Positions 39,701 to 53,167 of a stretch of DNA of 64,000 nt are shown here, one piece after another. Position 1 is the stretch's first letter; the number at the start of each line of letters is the position of its first letter. The DNA lies in NCBI GenBank assembly GCA_013397455.1, contig VYZB01000077.1, forward strand, positions 263,729 to 327,728, written 5' to 3'. The translations under genes were made by a program, and so were the position numbers. Origin of the DNA: Crotophaga sulcirostris (Eukaryota > Chordata > Aves > Cuculiformes > Crotophagidae). The notes beneath the pieces are model-generated. The model saw only the letters and a list, made by a program, of their open reading frames with translations. It made no database searches and was not told the DNA's origin.

Positions 39701-42700
39701 TTCCCTTATTTCAAAGTGATAAATTTCTTTGCTAAAACTTTTTTTTTCATTGCATTACAGCACTAGTAATGTTATAGGCTTCCTTTTCTGGGGGACTTGT
39801 TACTTAGTTTCTTTGGCGTAATAGTCATATAACATATTTGTTCTCTACTGAATGTCCTCTTTGCAGCTTTATATGGGTATGACATGGATGGGGATTTTTT
39901 TATTAATATTCTTTCTTACTGAGAGATGCAAGTATATGTCAAACTGAACATATGTTGATGCTTGTTTGAAGGGGCTGACTTGGAAGTGATTATTTTTTTG
40001 TCTTTAACACTATGATTTTATTTACTGGGATACTTTTGACTGCAAGTGTAAATAGTATCTCCTGTTATTTCTCTGGGAAGGATTTTGGAATCTTAATATA
40101 CTTTATATTGTAACTCATGAGAAACAAGATGTTGTCTGTATTTATTATTTGTGTTTAATGGATAGGCCCCCATGACAATGTCAGCAAATATTTTAAGATC
40201 ACAGGAACAGAGCACTTCAGTAATATTCTGCTGATCAAGTCCGCATTTTAAGGTGTTCCCGTTCCCCTCTCCGCCTTTGGTTACTGTTTATTTTTTTTAT
40301 AAGGAATCATAAATATTAGGTGAGAAATGAAAAGCTGTAAAGCAGTTGGAAAGAATATTTTTGCACTGGTGAGATGGGTAAAAGGGTGACTGTGAATACA
40401 TTAGACTGAAAAGACGGTTGCTGGAGAAAAGGGCCAAAGGTCCAAGCTTTAAATGGCAGGATAGTTTAAGTGTTGATAATTTGGGGTTTATGGTAGGATA
40501 CAGAACAAACAAAATTTCTTCTTTTTCAAAGACTATGTTTGATCAGATACTGATACCTTAATGTGGCTGTCTTAAATTTAATTTTAAAATGGATTTTATA
40601 TCTTTTTATAAAGACATAGTTGTATAGTTGGTCTACATGTATAATTAAATGGATCTACTGAATTATTTGTTTTTTCATGTATGTTTGTTCTTTACTATTT
40701 TTTTCCTAATATTTCCAAATCTCCTCTTTAAGGGAAAGAGTTTGAATTTCCCTTACCCTATAAGGGTCTCATCTCTGTTTTTTTTTAATATTTCTGTATA
40801 TGAAGATCTATATGATAAAGCATAAACAGTTTCATTACCACTGAGGTGTTTTTGGTGATAGTCTTGGAAAGTATCAGAACGGATTTGAAAACATCTCTTC
40901 CTCTCAAGGATTTGTAAAATGGATTTGAGACTTTGATCTCTTGCAACTTAATTAATAATAGTGATGTTAAACACTGTTGGTGTTTATAATCTGAAATTTT
41001 ACTAAACTGTGCAGTAAGCAAAAGGTGAACACTAGGAATATAATGTCTTCCACTATGTTGGCAACATAGGTAGCTTTCTTATGAAGACTCTAGCATTGTT
41101 TTTTCAGTTTGTTCATGTTTGTACACCAATTATAGCAACTTTTAAAATTCTTTTGTGACATAACATTTCACTTCAAAACATATTTGTTTAATTGCTTGCA
41201 AATAAAAAACTTCTAAAGTGTGCATCTGAGTTCAGGGTAGGAATTTTCAAAATAGAAGCCCAAACCAAGTTTTCAGGGCTGCTTGATAGAGACGAAGTGA
41301 TTTCAAAATGTAAATACTGAGTGTATGAAGGCCTTTTCTTTAGGAGTTGTCTGTCTGCATTTGTGGTAGTCCTATTTCATAGATGTAATGATACTGAATC
41401 ACTTCTGTGGTAACAAATAAACACTTTTATTTTCCCCTGTGGATATTTTTTTTTAAGTTCTACTAACCACCAGAAACGTTGTTTGGAAAATTAGTCAGAA
41501 ACAACTACAAATGTATGATAAACCTACATTTAACAAAATTGCATATTGAATCAATATTAGATACTAAACCTTCAGACCATATATTTTTATTCCTCTTGAG
41601 TGTACAGGCATTTTGAAGGTGGAAAAACCTGGTAGGCTGTAAACGTTAAAATTCTTGGCAGGAAAAAGGAAAGTAAAAAATGAGAAAACCTTGAACTTCC
41701 CATTATCTGGATGGCTTGGAAATGACAAAACATATTGCCTAACTGTTTATATGGCGAGAATACACTCTGTAAGAAGTGGCAGTGATAACACTTCAGAGGT
41801 TGCATTTCCCTTGCTCCATAGACTGTAAAACCAGTTCTAGTAGTTGTTACAGAAGCGGCTGATTCCAGTTTGCGATTTGTCCCAGTCAAGATAGGTAGGA
41901 GTTACCTGTGCTACTGATACAACACTTTTCTAAACACTACAACTCTGTAGGTTCTAAGATGTGGTTAGTGTAAATTTATAAAATGATTTGTGTTTTGCAT
42001 GTCACATAGTCTTGTTTTAGTTTTGTGTTCTGTGCTCTGGGATGACTTAGAACCAGGCAAAAACTTGCACAGATTCCAGATGGAAGTGTCTTAAATTGTC
42101 TAGAGAAGGAAGAGTTGTGCTGTTAAGATCTTGGAGAATTTATTGTAAATCTGATGCTGTCAGGAGAATATGAAATGTTCTTTGCCAGGTGTAGAACCTT
42201 GATTGAAATCTTTGTAATATGACTAAGTGCCTGATACCTCTGTGTATTTCATAATGCAACAGTTCTTCACTTAGCAGTATTGCAAATCTAAGTGCTATTG
42301 CATTTTACCAAAAAAGTAAGTTTCAGGCCTGTGACTTTTCAGTTTAGTTTCTAGAAGTGGAGTCTTGCCTCTCACCTTTCAATTTCACTTTATATTTAAA
42401 TTTTCAAATAAATCTGTTTTTCCCTTTCTATAATTGACAGAATATACTTTAGTGTGCATGTTTATTGTTGAACTTTGTTTAATATTTCAAATATTCTATA
42501 CAATTTCTTTATAGAAACGATTACAAAAAGAACTATTGGCATTGCAAAATGATCCACCTCCAGGAATGACTCTAAATGAAAAGAGTGTACAAAATTCAAT
42601 TACACAGTAAGTATATATACTGTTTTATTTTTGCTATCAAGCTGAAAAGCATAAGTAATGAGAAGTTCTTTGCATGCCACTTCCACCACTTATTACAAGT

Positions 42701-45700
42701 AACATTCTGAATTTTTGGTTTTAGTTTTTTGGGGTTTTTTTGTTTTGTTTTTGTTTTGAGTCTTTGGGAGTGAAACATTGTTCTACTTAATGAGCATGTT
42801 GCAGTAATGTGCTGGACGCTCTCAGGAAGTGAATAGTGAATTAATTAAATTTTTATTAGGCATTTTACTGTCCAACAAAATGTCAGTTGGTAAAAGCTTC
42901 TGCATATTTTAAAATAAAATAATTTAAGTCTTTCGTAGCTGCTAAACTCTGAAACCCCTCTAGACTAATTGAAATAATGGAGTAGCTGGTTTAGAGTTTC
43001 TATGTTATTTGTGTTGAGTATATTTTGTAGCTGTTAATTTCCAGTACCCTCTTTCTTTAAAGCAAGTGGAGGAAAATGCTTAAAAACTGAAGTTATTGCA
43101 GTACATTTGTTTGCAGCTTTTTCCCTGCAGTAGTTTTTTTCTGTCAATGAAACAGAAAGAGAAACATGATTAAGTATTCTGTGTTCTGTCCATTGAAATG
43201 AACAGAGGTTGTTCCTGGTATTAATTTAAATTATTTTTCTAATTGACTAAAACTCAAAAAGATTTAGATTGTGTCAACATTTCTTTTAGACAATTTTCTT
43301 CATTTAATTTTAGCGGAATGTTAAAAAATTCCTAGCAGATATAAACATTTATGAGAGTATGAATCTTGGGCTGTATGTTCTGGACTATATTACTGATTGG
43401 ATCAATTTAAAAACATAACGTAGAGCTGACTTCTGATGTTACTTCGCATCTCTGTTTTTGGTGGTGGCACTCAGACCATGCTGTGTGAGGCTTTTCTGAG
43501 CCTTCTGTGTACTGAGTTAAACACTGCTATTGCATTTTAAATTATACGCTTTTTTGTGATACTTCATGCAGATGAATATGAGGAAAACAAATGGAAACAG
43601 TACTTTCCAGAATTTGTTACAAATAATAATAATAAAGTACTGTACAATTGCTGAATTACAGCTTGTGTTTCCTGCTTTACTTTGGGGTTTTTTTAGGAAG
43701 CAGGATACTTAAATTTTCTGAATAAAGGGCTCAATCTATTATTGCATGTGTTTTTTTCATTCATTTGAACTCTTACTAACAACAAAAGTGAAAGTTTGCA
43801 GCAGATAAAGAGATGGAAAAAGAAAAAAAATCTATTCTTTTTTTTTTTCTGTTCATGGATTTCTGTTTTATATAAGATGTCCCTGTTCCAAGAGTGCTAC
43901 CTCATTATTTTTCTGCTTCTATGTACAGTTTTTGTACCTTAGAATACCTTGCAAATAAAAACTTCCTATTTACTGTCATGTGAGATTTTGGAACTGCCAC
44001 TTTTTTAGAAGCTTCCTGTCACAAGTAACATCGTATTTTTTCTCTTTGAAAGTTTTTAGTGCCAAGTAGCATGCTCTGAGTTCATTAATCAAGTTGCAGT
44101 TTGAATTGCCACAGTAAAGATTTGCATAGCAATACTAGCTTGAGTTTGAAAGATGTTGAAAAAAATAATTGGATCCATAATGTAATTGGGACATCTAAAA
44201 TGTTAAGCAATTATCTATTTGAAATACACAAAGATTAGAAATCTGAGATGGCTAAACTGTAAAGTGCATAGGAAAGACTTCTAGTGATTCTTTGACCATA
44301 AAAGGAGCCGAGTCCTGGCAGAGTTATCTAATACTTAATAAATGAAACTATTTTAAAAACTTGAAAGTGGAGGTTCTGGATTACAAGGACCAATAAAGCT
44401 GAAGAGTGCTGGATCACCATGCGTACAAATGTAAAAGCAGAGGGCATGAGAAAAGAATTGTGGTCTGGAGTGCGCATAGATTAAGTTGAAGGAGTCTTTA
44501 AAAATTAAAATATGGAACGCTTGTACAAGCATCACTGTGCTACTATTGAAGATGCATTCCTTGTGAAGAGTGTGGCAGCTGGCAGTTCAATAGAGAAGCA
44601 GTTTTTCTCAAAAAAAAACCCCACCAAACAAAACAGAAAACCCACAAGCCTCCCCCTGTTGCACCCTCCCCCAAAAGAAGCCCCCAAACCAAACCAATAA
44701 CGAGAGAGAATGATAGAGGGGAAGATCAAAAATGTGCACAGCTTAAATACACAGGGAGAGTATATATGACAGGAGTCAGATGTAAATCTTATCTGAGCAT
44801 TTTGTAGTCTCTTGCTGAATCTTTACCTTATCGTGTTGCTCAAATGTGAAAAACTTAATCAAGGGTGAAAGACAAAAATGGGGAAGTGATGCTGCAGAGG
44901 ATCATATTAAGTGATCAACACTATAACTCCAAAATGACAGAAGTTAGATAGCAGTGTTGCTGTATGTGTTGCACAATATGCGAAGGATCTATTTTTGACC
45001 GGATTAAAAGTCCCTCAACAACTCAACCCCAACAGAAATAAAAAAAACACACCCAAAACACTCTGGCCTTTGCCGTCTCTACCTGCCAGTTACTTCCATG
45101 TTGTTATGATGTCAGAAGTAGAAAGAGCAGAAAAAGAATACTGTAATACACTGAGGTGTTTTTCTTCAGTTGCAAATCATCCTTTTTTATTATTTTGTTT
45201 TTAATTTTCTATGTCCTTTTCCTTTTTATGCTATTAACTTTTCCAGTGTTTGTTCCATTATCTACCAGGTTATATACCATTTAGTTTGTGAGTTTTTCAC
45301 AGATTTAAGTGCAAGAGGGACGTTGTCCTTCTCCCTTGCATACAGATTTTATTTTAATAAACTGTATTGATGATTTTCTTCACAGAAGAGTGTCATGAAA
45401 GAAAATGCGTACTTCTTTATTTCTTTCCAAGTCTGCTTTGTGTTGGACTAAACTTTGGAGCAGATCTTTTCTTTCAGCTTTGTTGCCTCACACTAACAGT
45501 CATTTTATTGGGAACTGATGGGACTTTGTTGAGCTAAAGTCATAATTGCTTGTATAATTTACAGCACCATATCAATGCCTGTATGTAAAACACTAAGCTT
45601 GCTTCTTTCAAATGTAGACTTGATGTGTTATTCACCTTTGTGATTGTTATGATACTAATGGAGAGTTTAAAAGATTTGACTGTGATTGGTAATTGATTTG

Positions 45701-48700
45701 GTTAGTCCTGTGCACCATGAGTAAAATTATAATTTGTCGGTCCACAATGCTGACAGATTTTTTTCCTGTTTTATAGGTGGATTGTAGACATGGAAGGTGC
45801 TCCGGGAACGCTATATGAAGGGGAGAAATTTCAGCTTCTATTTAAGTTCAGTAGTCGATATCCTTTTGATTCGCCTCAGGTGACTACTTTCTTCCTTCTT
45901 GCTTAACACTAAATTTATGTCATAGCTGCATGACACGTGCTGAATATTAATGTCATCCACATATTCTACTGTGAAGTTTAGTTGCTTTAATTTGTAGTAA
46001 ACACGTTATGGAGATGCCTTTTCTTTTAAAAATGACTCTGCAGTGAGGTATAGTGCTGAAACGGTCAACTTGGTTTCATGGGAGATGAAAGCAGTGTAAG
46101 CTGGAGGCTTATTTGAGGCTGATACTCATATCCTGTAAAAGAGCAACACAGTAAAGTAGGAAGATTCCCTTTGTCTAGGAGTAGAGTAAACGACAAACTG
46201 CTTCTTTGTTCCCTCTCATTCCAGCTTTTTTTTTAGTTTGTTTTTAAGCCTCTTGCATCTGCTCTGCTGCCATTGTTAATACAACTGGAGAAATGTTGTT
46301 ACTGTGGTAGGGTTTCTCATAAATACATGATATCTTTGAGAGGCTTGCAAATCTAGTCATTATAATTGAGGTGTGAGACACTGTTGCTTTCATGGCAGCT
46401 GAAAGGGTAGCAATACTGCTAGGCTGCAGAATGAGCTTTGTACATCCATCCCTCCATTACCTGAGGGAAATGTTACAAAATGTGGCTGGTAAGAATAGTG
46501 TTTAGCTGTCATGCCTGCCTTTCTGAAAAAGGACCAGGAGAAGTTTTGTCCTTAGTTCTTGTCCTGTCCATCTCAGCTCAAAGTTCCACAAGTGATCTCT
46601 TGACACTTTTTTCATTGGTGTTGAAACTGAAGAATGGAGCTGAGGGAGACACTTAAACACTGCATATTTTTTAGGTACTGTGATAAAAACTAGAATGCTG
46701 ACTTTTCAGTCTTAGGTTTTAAGGAACAAACTGGCCACCTGTACTTCTGTACCTCATCAGGTTTGCAGTGAACTACTCATAAGTGATCCACAAGAGAGTA
46801 GCCACTTTCATTTGATTCCAAGTAGGTGCTGTTTGTACTTGTTACCCAGCCTGTGTGTGTGGCTCTGTACAGTTTATTGTAAAACAGCAAATTTAATCCA
46901 TATATCTACACTGACTTTTAGCACAGAAAACAATTAAGAATTTAAGTACTGGGTACTTGATTGTTGTAAATGGCTAGAATTGCTGTTAAAAATGCTACTG
47001 TGCACTCAGTTCATTCTCTATTACAAACCTCTAGGTCATAAATCTCTCCTGCAAATCTACTTACTGTGAATTAACAGTTTACACTTCAGTTGCTTAATCA
47101 CTTGGTTGTTTTCTGCCTTTTACTGTATGTTGTCTGTCAGTCTGCATGCTTTTACTTAGCTAGTATGGCTAGTTCTGGTTTTCCTGTAAAAGGAAGATGT
47201 TAGAAATTCAATACGTTACTGAATTATAAAGGTGAGCTTCTGTGCTTGAGAAATACCAGTTCAAAGACCTATGAAAGATCATTCTGCAACCAGTTTTTCT
47301 GCTGCCTTAGAAACCAATCTGCTACTTGGCAAATAGATTAACCTCTCTAATTTCAGTTTCCTATATGATTAAGGTGTTGGTTTTTTTCTTATATCAGTGA
47401 TGAAGTGTGTTTTGTTGTCCTGATTTTGTCTGGAATAGAGATTTTTTTTTCCTAGTAGCTGCTGTGATTTTGATTTAATAGAATAGTGTTGATAAAACAT
47501 TGTTTTAGTTATTGCCAGGTAATGCATAAGCTGGGCTGGGCTAAACTTCAATTTTTTATACAGCAACTGCTGTATGAAAAGAGTGTTGATAATACACCGA
47601 TGTTTTTAGTTGTTAAGAAATCAGGACTTCTCTCTGTTTACCATGCTCTACTGGTGAGCAGGCGCGAAAGAAGGTGGGAGGGAACATAGCCAGGCAGCTG
47701 ACCCAAGCTGGCCAAAAGGATATTTGATATCATATAAAGTCATGATCAGTATATAAATGTGAAGTTGGCTGGGGCCCAGGGATCTCTACTTGGGAATGAG
47801 CTAGGTATCAGTCTCTGTAGGTGATGAGCAATTGTGTTACGCATTGCTTGTTTTGTATATGTTATTATATCTTCCATTTACTATCCTATTAAACCCACAA
47901 GTTTTCCTTTTCTCCTGATTCTCCTCCCCATCCTACCAGGACAGGAGGTGTGTGTGGGGTGGTGTGAGAGCAGCTGTGTGGTATACATATTTGTACATGT
48001 ATCTATATAACCTAGGAAACACTTAAGAGGCTTCTGGATATTATGATTACAAGTGGTGATTTATTATGTTATTGTATAAAAGATGACAGTGGTTGTATTG
48101 GATAAGGAGCTCAGGAGGCTAATGCTGCTATGAAGGTTTCACTTTTACTCCATTTCTGTTGGTCCTGAGACAACTGTGTGTTTGACAAAAACTTGATGTA
48201 AGAGCAATAGTTGTCCAAATTGTTTTTCTACCCTTTTTTTTGACTGTGATATTATCTTTTAATAGAGAGGAGTTCATGTTCTAAATGCTGTTCTTCTACA
48301 TTAGTTCATGTCAAATAAAAACATACTTCATTGGAAACAATGATCTAAAAATATTTCCTGTATGGTAACATACTTTGGTTGTACAAGTCCTTTGTTTTAT
48401 AGTTAATATGATTGATGCATTTTGCTCTTTATGCTGGAACCTGGATGAGTTGTCCAGAACTTAATTTCTGTTGTGTCCAGAGTTAGAGAAATTTGTGAAT
48501 CTCATTGTGTTTCCTGTTATATAACATTGTGGCCTATGAAATAATTAAAATCCAGCATGTTGGCTAGGCAACTGTGTTCTTTAGGGCATGAAAGACTGAG
48601 AATGCAAGTTGAGTTTGATGTCTTTACACTGTTAGCTTTGCATTTTTCTTTGCTATATAAATATTTGCAGAAAAAATGCCCTGCATTTAACCATTTATTT

Positions 48701-51700
48701 AACTTCATCTTCACTAGCTAGTTAGATTTCCATTGTTTATTTTACATGTCAATTAATAGCTTCCAAAAATGAATTAACCTAATATAGTAAAGTGTATTAT
48801 ATAGTATAAGTGAAAATGGCAGGTGCACTTCTAATATAAGATATTATTATTGTCTCAAAAGCAATAAAGTCTTGTTTAAAGTGTGGACAATAAACTACGA
48901 TTATGTTTGTTCTTTTTTTAGGTCATGTTTACTGGAGACAATATTCCTGTTCATCCTCATGTTTATAGCAATGGTCATATCTGTTTATCCATTCTAACAG
49001 AAGACTGGTCTCCAGCTCTCTCAGTGCAATCTGTTTGTCTTAGCATTATTAGCATGCTTTCCAGCTGCAAAGAAAAGGTATGGGCTTTTGTACCACTGTT
49101 GGAGTAGAAAAAGTAAAAGTTAATAGTTGTCTACTTTGAAAAGTGAGATTTTCCTTTTTCAAATTCTAAAATAGGCAAAACTACTATATCTGCATTTCTA
49201 CTACTGATAAAATACTAAGCTAGAACTTAGACAATAGACAGTGCAGTAGTACTTTGTCACTGTTTTCATCCTAACCTGTTCATATATCATTATTGGAAAA
49301 AAAGGATTGAATGGAACACTTCTGGTTATACTAATTGTGAAGTTTAATAATTTTTGAGGACAAATCTTTGTAGATTGATTCTGCCTCTAAAGGCAATGCA
49401 AAATGACTATTGAGATGTCTTTACTGCAGATGTTCGTAAGACTGCAGCTGTACTGTTTCTTGATCACTTTTCATTTCAGGGAAGTATATGGTCCTAAGCT
49501 GCTTTTTTGGTCATAGATGACTGACACTGATATCTTTGACCTTTTTTGCAAAGAGACTGCCCTTTTACTCTTGACCGTTTCATTTGCAGTGGAATATCTG
49601 TGGAAGTTGGATCTGGTCAGAGCTTGTACATCTGTGCTATCCAAACGTGCTTATTTGTGCCCCATCCCAATCAGTCCTAGTCATGTGTGGTAGGAAAACA
49701 TCCCCAAGATGGCTTTGTATTGTATTCTATGACTGGTTTTGCATAATGATGACACAAAAAAAGCTGAAGAATATGAAGTATTGATCAGATGTAGATGTTA
49801 ATTTTTTCAGCCCATCCAAGCTGGGAGTTCGGGATGTGAATTGGATCTAATAAGTCAGAAGTAGATTCCAAACAGCAAAGGGATTTCATTAGGTTTTTTT
49901 GAATGGCAACTGTTCTTTTCTTGTGGGTTTTTAATTTCCTTTTGTTTGTTTGTTTACTTCTACCCTTATCTATCTCCAAGCTCTTCTGTATTTTTAATTA
50001 ATTTTTTGCTTGGAATATCTCCAGTAAGAGTTGTTAACTGGATCCTGAAGAGATTTTTCTTGACAAAGGTCTAGCCTTGCCTGTTACCTCATTTTCACTG
50101 CATTCACGTGGTAGCCTTTCATAAGCGCATTAAGTAGCTCATGTATTACAATATGAGGATTATTTGATTATTTGTAGATCTTTTCTTCTCTTGCAGAGGC
50201 GACCTCCAGATAACTCATTTTATGTAAGAACGTGTAACAAGAATCCAAAGAAGACGAAATGGTGGTATCATGGTAAGTATTTAACTAGGACTAGGAATCT
50301 TGAAGTTTTTTTTTCAGGCTGAAGGTAGTTAAAATGTAGGAAAGTAGGATAAAGGCATTCAAAGCCTTAAACACCTTTCTTTAAATTTTAAGAGGTTATT
50401 GAAATCCTGTTTCCAAGATACTCTGCTCTGATTTTTTTTTTTAATATTTCATTCTAATAATACCTGTTAGAAATTTAAACAGCACAGACTTATATGTTAC
50501 AAGTTGTAGGACTGAATTTGAATTAAAGTTCTTTTAAACTATATTAGTCGGTAACAGTCTTAAGTTTGAGATTGGGGAAGGTTCCTAATGAAAGCAGGTT
50601 TAGCTCTAAACCCAGAATTTTTTGTTGTTGTTCCTAATGGTTTAAGAGCTTTTAGAGATTAAAATATGTCTGTATGTTTGTAAACAACCATGCATTTTAA
50701 TAGATCTCGACTCTTAATCAGAATTTCCAGTGTGGGACAGCTGGCTGACTTAAAGGCTCTTATGAACTAATAGTCAATAATATAATAATAAGATTCTACA
50801 TGTACGTGATAAAAAAATATCATACCAAAATTGCTGTGTGGGCTTCTACAGTGCTANNNNNNNNNNNNNNNNNNNNNNNNNNNNNNNNNNNNNNNNNNNN
50901 NNNNNNNNNNNNNNNNNNNNNTTTTTCTGCCATAACATTTGTCATCCTTTTCCCAGAGATCGAGTTAGCTGTATGTGCTGGTCTTATCTGCTCCACTGGT
51001 GAGGAAAGGAAAAAAAGGAGGGGATAGAGTCAGGCTATGCTCTTCTCTCCTCTCTTGTTGGCCAGTACTTTCTTTGCTCGCCCTAGAAAAATACACAAAT
51101 GGTGGTTATTGGAAGCCTGTGTATTTTTGGGAAGGGATGTGTTGGAGCAGATAATACTGTATGCTAGGGTGGTGCAGGAGGAGTTGATCCCATTACTGCC
51201 TTTTAATGAACACTTCATCATAAGACACTCTCTGATTCCACTGCGTCCCCACCCCAGGACACATTTTGTCCCCTGCATGAAATGGGACTGGTATTTTGAG
51301 ACAGGGGGAGTTAATAACTGGAGAGGCAAATGCCAAAGCCTTCATCCTTAGATTCTTAAAAACCCATGAATGCCTTAATAAAAACTTGAGAATTTCATAA
51401 TACTTGCTGAGACCCATGAGGTTTTGATATATGGTAATGTAACAGAATGAAACTGTTTCTCATAATGCACTAATAGTATCTATAAAGCCAGGTGACTTCA
51501 GTTGCAGTAAGAGGAGTGCTGTATGTTATGGGATTCAGAGGTATTTAAGAAATTCAGTACTCTTTATGGCATAGCTGTATATTATGTTGTTTTCGAAATT
51601 GACTCCCAAGAATTATAATCCTACTGCCTGCAAAACTAGGCTTTTCATCTTCTTCAGATCGTTTAGTACTCAGTTTCTTTTCTCTTTCTGTTTTCACACT

Positions 51701-53167
51701 CTTGTAATGTATTTGGTACTTCTCCATTTCTAGTTTTGCTTTCTCTTTACTGGCAATTTTGGGAGAGTTCTTAGTAGCTATTTTTATTTTCACTTACTAG
51801 TTATTTTTAAAGAGAAACAAGTAAAGTTTCATTCATTGGCTTTATCTTCTGATGAAATAAGTTTTGTCTACTATGAATTTGTATTAGTCTCATTTTGATT
51901 CAGGATTGAAGTCTGTCAAGAAGTCTACAAATACTACTGTGATTTCTTATTCATGACATTCAGTTTGTCTTAAACTAGCAAAAAAACACCAAATGCGCGT
52001 GAAATGTGGGTTATCTGACTCTGAAAGTCGCTATATAATTGTGACTCAAAACCATCAAGCTGCTTGTAGTCCACTGAACAACTCATTTAGTTACTTTGAA
52101 GTAAGTACACAGTGCCTGTTTTCTGAAAGTCAGAAAACCCTACCCCTCCCCAAATTGAGAGCAACTTGCATTTAACTTGTTAACATCGCACACCTAGAAA
52201 AGGTAATTTCATAAACAGTATTTTTACTTTTTACAGATTTAGTATGTGTGAAGTAGCAGCAAACAATTCTACATTCCCACTGAAAATACAATGTCATCAA
52301 TACCACTTCACATAAAAAAAACATTTTGATAGCATTAAAGATAACCAGACAGTAAATTTGATTTCTGTTAACAAGCTTAGTATTTACTGTTACAGATGCA
52401 AATATACTGCAAGCTGACGAGTGGAAGAGAAAGTTTAAAAAGGAGATCTTTCACAGAAAAATATTTGCTATAATATTGAGCACAGTGCAGAAAAATGGGC
52501 ATAGAATAGACTTTTTTGTAATATGTTTTGTCCAGTCACAGTATCTAAAACTTATTGAATGTAAGTTGTTTTCAGGTTTAAGATTTTAGGATTGTAGTAA
52601 CCTGTTGTTTTTGCATAATTCTATCAGCTACTGTTTGTGTTGATTCTTGAGAAATAAAGGAATGTAAATACACATACACATATATATGTAAATATATATA
52701 TATGTATGAAGGGTTGAAAATGCATCAGGAGAAGCCAAGCCCACTCTGCCAGCTCTTATCGCTATGTATTCCTTATAAAAGGACTTCTCAATTCGATAAC
52801 TGTTGTGGACCTGCTGTACTTCAAGGGGGCAAAATGTTAAGCATATTTGGTCTTTCACTTTCCTGATGAGTGGCTTTCTAAATACCAAGTGTGGAAATCA
52901 CTGTCCTTTTAATGGAATATTTGCTAATACTTGTATGTTTGGGGGTGTACATGATTTTGAAAGTCTTATATTTGATATTCACTTCTTTTATTCCTGAGTT
53001 ATCATTGAACAGAACTGCAGAATTATTCAATGGATGTTATTTCCACTGCATGTTACTGTCTATGCTAGGAATTGTTTCTGCATATGGCACCTTGCTAAAT
53101 TAGACTTGGAATGTTTATATGTTTTCCATAAATGCTCTTCTTTTATTTTAAAGATGACACATGTTGA
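24263..53167 (+). CDS. UBE2W: Ubiquitin-conjugating enzyme E2 W, six coding exons, complete
   Basis: UBE2W is the unusual E2 that places ubiquitin on the alpha-amino group of disordered substrate N-termini. It works with ligases such as CHIP and FANCL. Coding exons are 24263-24277, 42515-42606, 45777-45879, 48922-49077, 50197-50272 and 53154-53167, all at GT/AG sites. Total 456 nt, 151 residues, the length of the main human isoform. The ATG has A at -3 and G at +4. The protein starts [20 protein letters not shown], and residues 1-120 form the UBC fold. The active cysteine is Cys91 (TGT 48982-48984) in NGHICLSI. The usual HPN motif is HPH (81-83), a known UBE2W trait. The C-terminal tail [16 protein letters not shown] is the family's flexible tail. 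From memory the only change from human is Asp for Glu at 76. No damage is seen. The introns are large, the first about 18 kb. Confidence 0.98.
24424..24624. other. Assembly gap (201 N)
   Basis: Undetermined bases in the GC-rich start of UBE2W intron 1, about 146 bases after the exon 1 donor. The length may be nominal. Confidence 0.99.
33641..33676. repeat. Tandem direct repeat, two 18-bp units
   Basis: AGGAGATAATAAGCCAGG is present twice head to tail without differences. It is a small recent duplication in an intron. Confidence 0.9.
36911..37335 (-). mobile_element. CR1 LINE 3' end, minus strand
   Basis: It begins with ATCATAGAATGGTTTGGGTT, the inverted CR1 terminus, and continues as the inverse complement of the CR1 3' UTR (CATCTAGTCCAAC near 36950, CTCTCTGGGCAACCTGTTCC near 37070). 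It is 5'-truncated at about 37335. Confidence 0.93.
38186..38575 (+). mobile_element. Old CR1 LINE fragment, plus strand
   Basis: The plus strand carries a decayed CR1 ORF2 end: TGGAGACCACATCTGGAGTA, CCCAGTACAAGAAAGACGTT and TGGTTGGGGCTGAACTACAT correspond to the usual C-terminal text of the element. The far 3' terminus is not recognisable. It is more diverged than the other CR1 copies here. Confidence 0.8.
47529..47985 (+). mobile_element. Solo LTR, related to the copy at 11087-11640
   Basis: It has the same order of elements as the first LTR: an AGCTGGGCTGGG start, GTTGATAATACACCGATGTT (47583), TGACCCAAGCTGGCCAAAAG (47699), a TATA-like GTATATAAA near 47750, CCTATTAAACC (47885) and the tail CCACAAGTTTTCC (47895). 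It lies in UBE2W intron 3, in the same orientation as the gene. No internal retroviral genes are nearby. Ends are approximate, and I see no clear target duplication. Confidence 0.75.
50857..50921. other. Assembly gap (65 N)
   Basis: Undetermined bases in the last UBE2W intron, 585 bases after exon 5. No exon is missing because the coding sequence is complete. Confidence 0.99.
52669..52708. repeat. CA/TA microsatellite
   Basis: A short mixed run of ACAC and TATA dinucleotides in the last UBE2W intron, about 450 bases before the terminal exon. Confidence 0.85.

Larger units (their letters stand above)
24278..42514 (+). other. UBE2W: UBE2W intron 1
   Basis: About 18.2 kb from the donor GTGAGG (24278) to the acceptor CAATTTCTTTATAG (42514). 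It holds the gap above, CR1 copies at 36911-37335 and 38186-38575 and a small tandem duplication at 33641. I find no coding exon on either strand. Stretches near 26500-26890 and 28010-28130 look less like neutral AT-rich sequence and could be conserved non-coding elements, which cannot be told from one genome. Confidence 0.7.

Noticed and set aside
51554..51793. 79-codon Lys/Glu-rich minus-strand frame
   Set aside because: The inverse of a T/C-rich stretch gives such a composition; no splice sites or family match.
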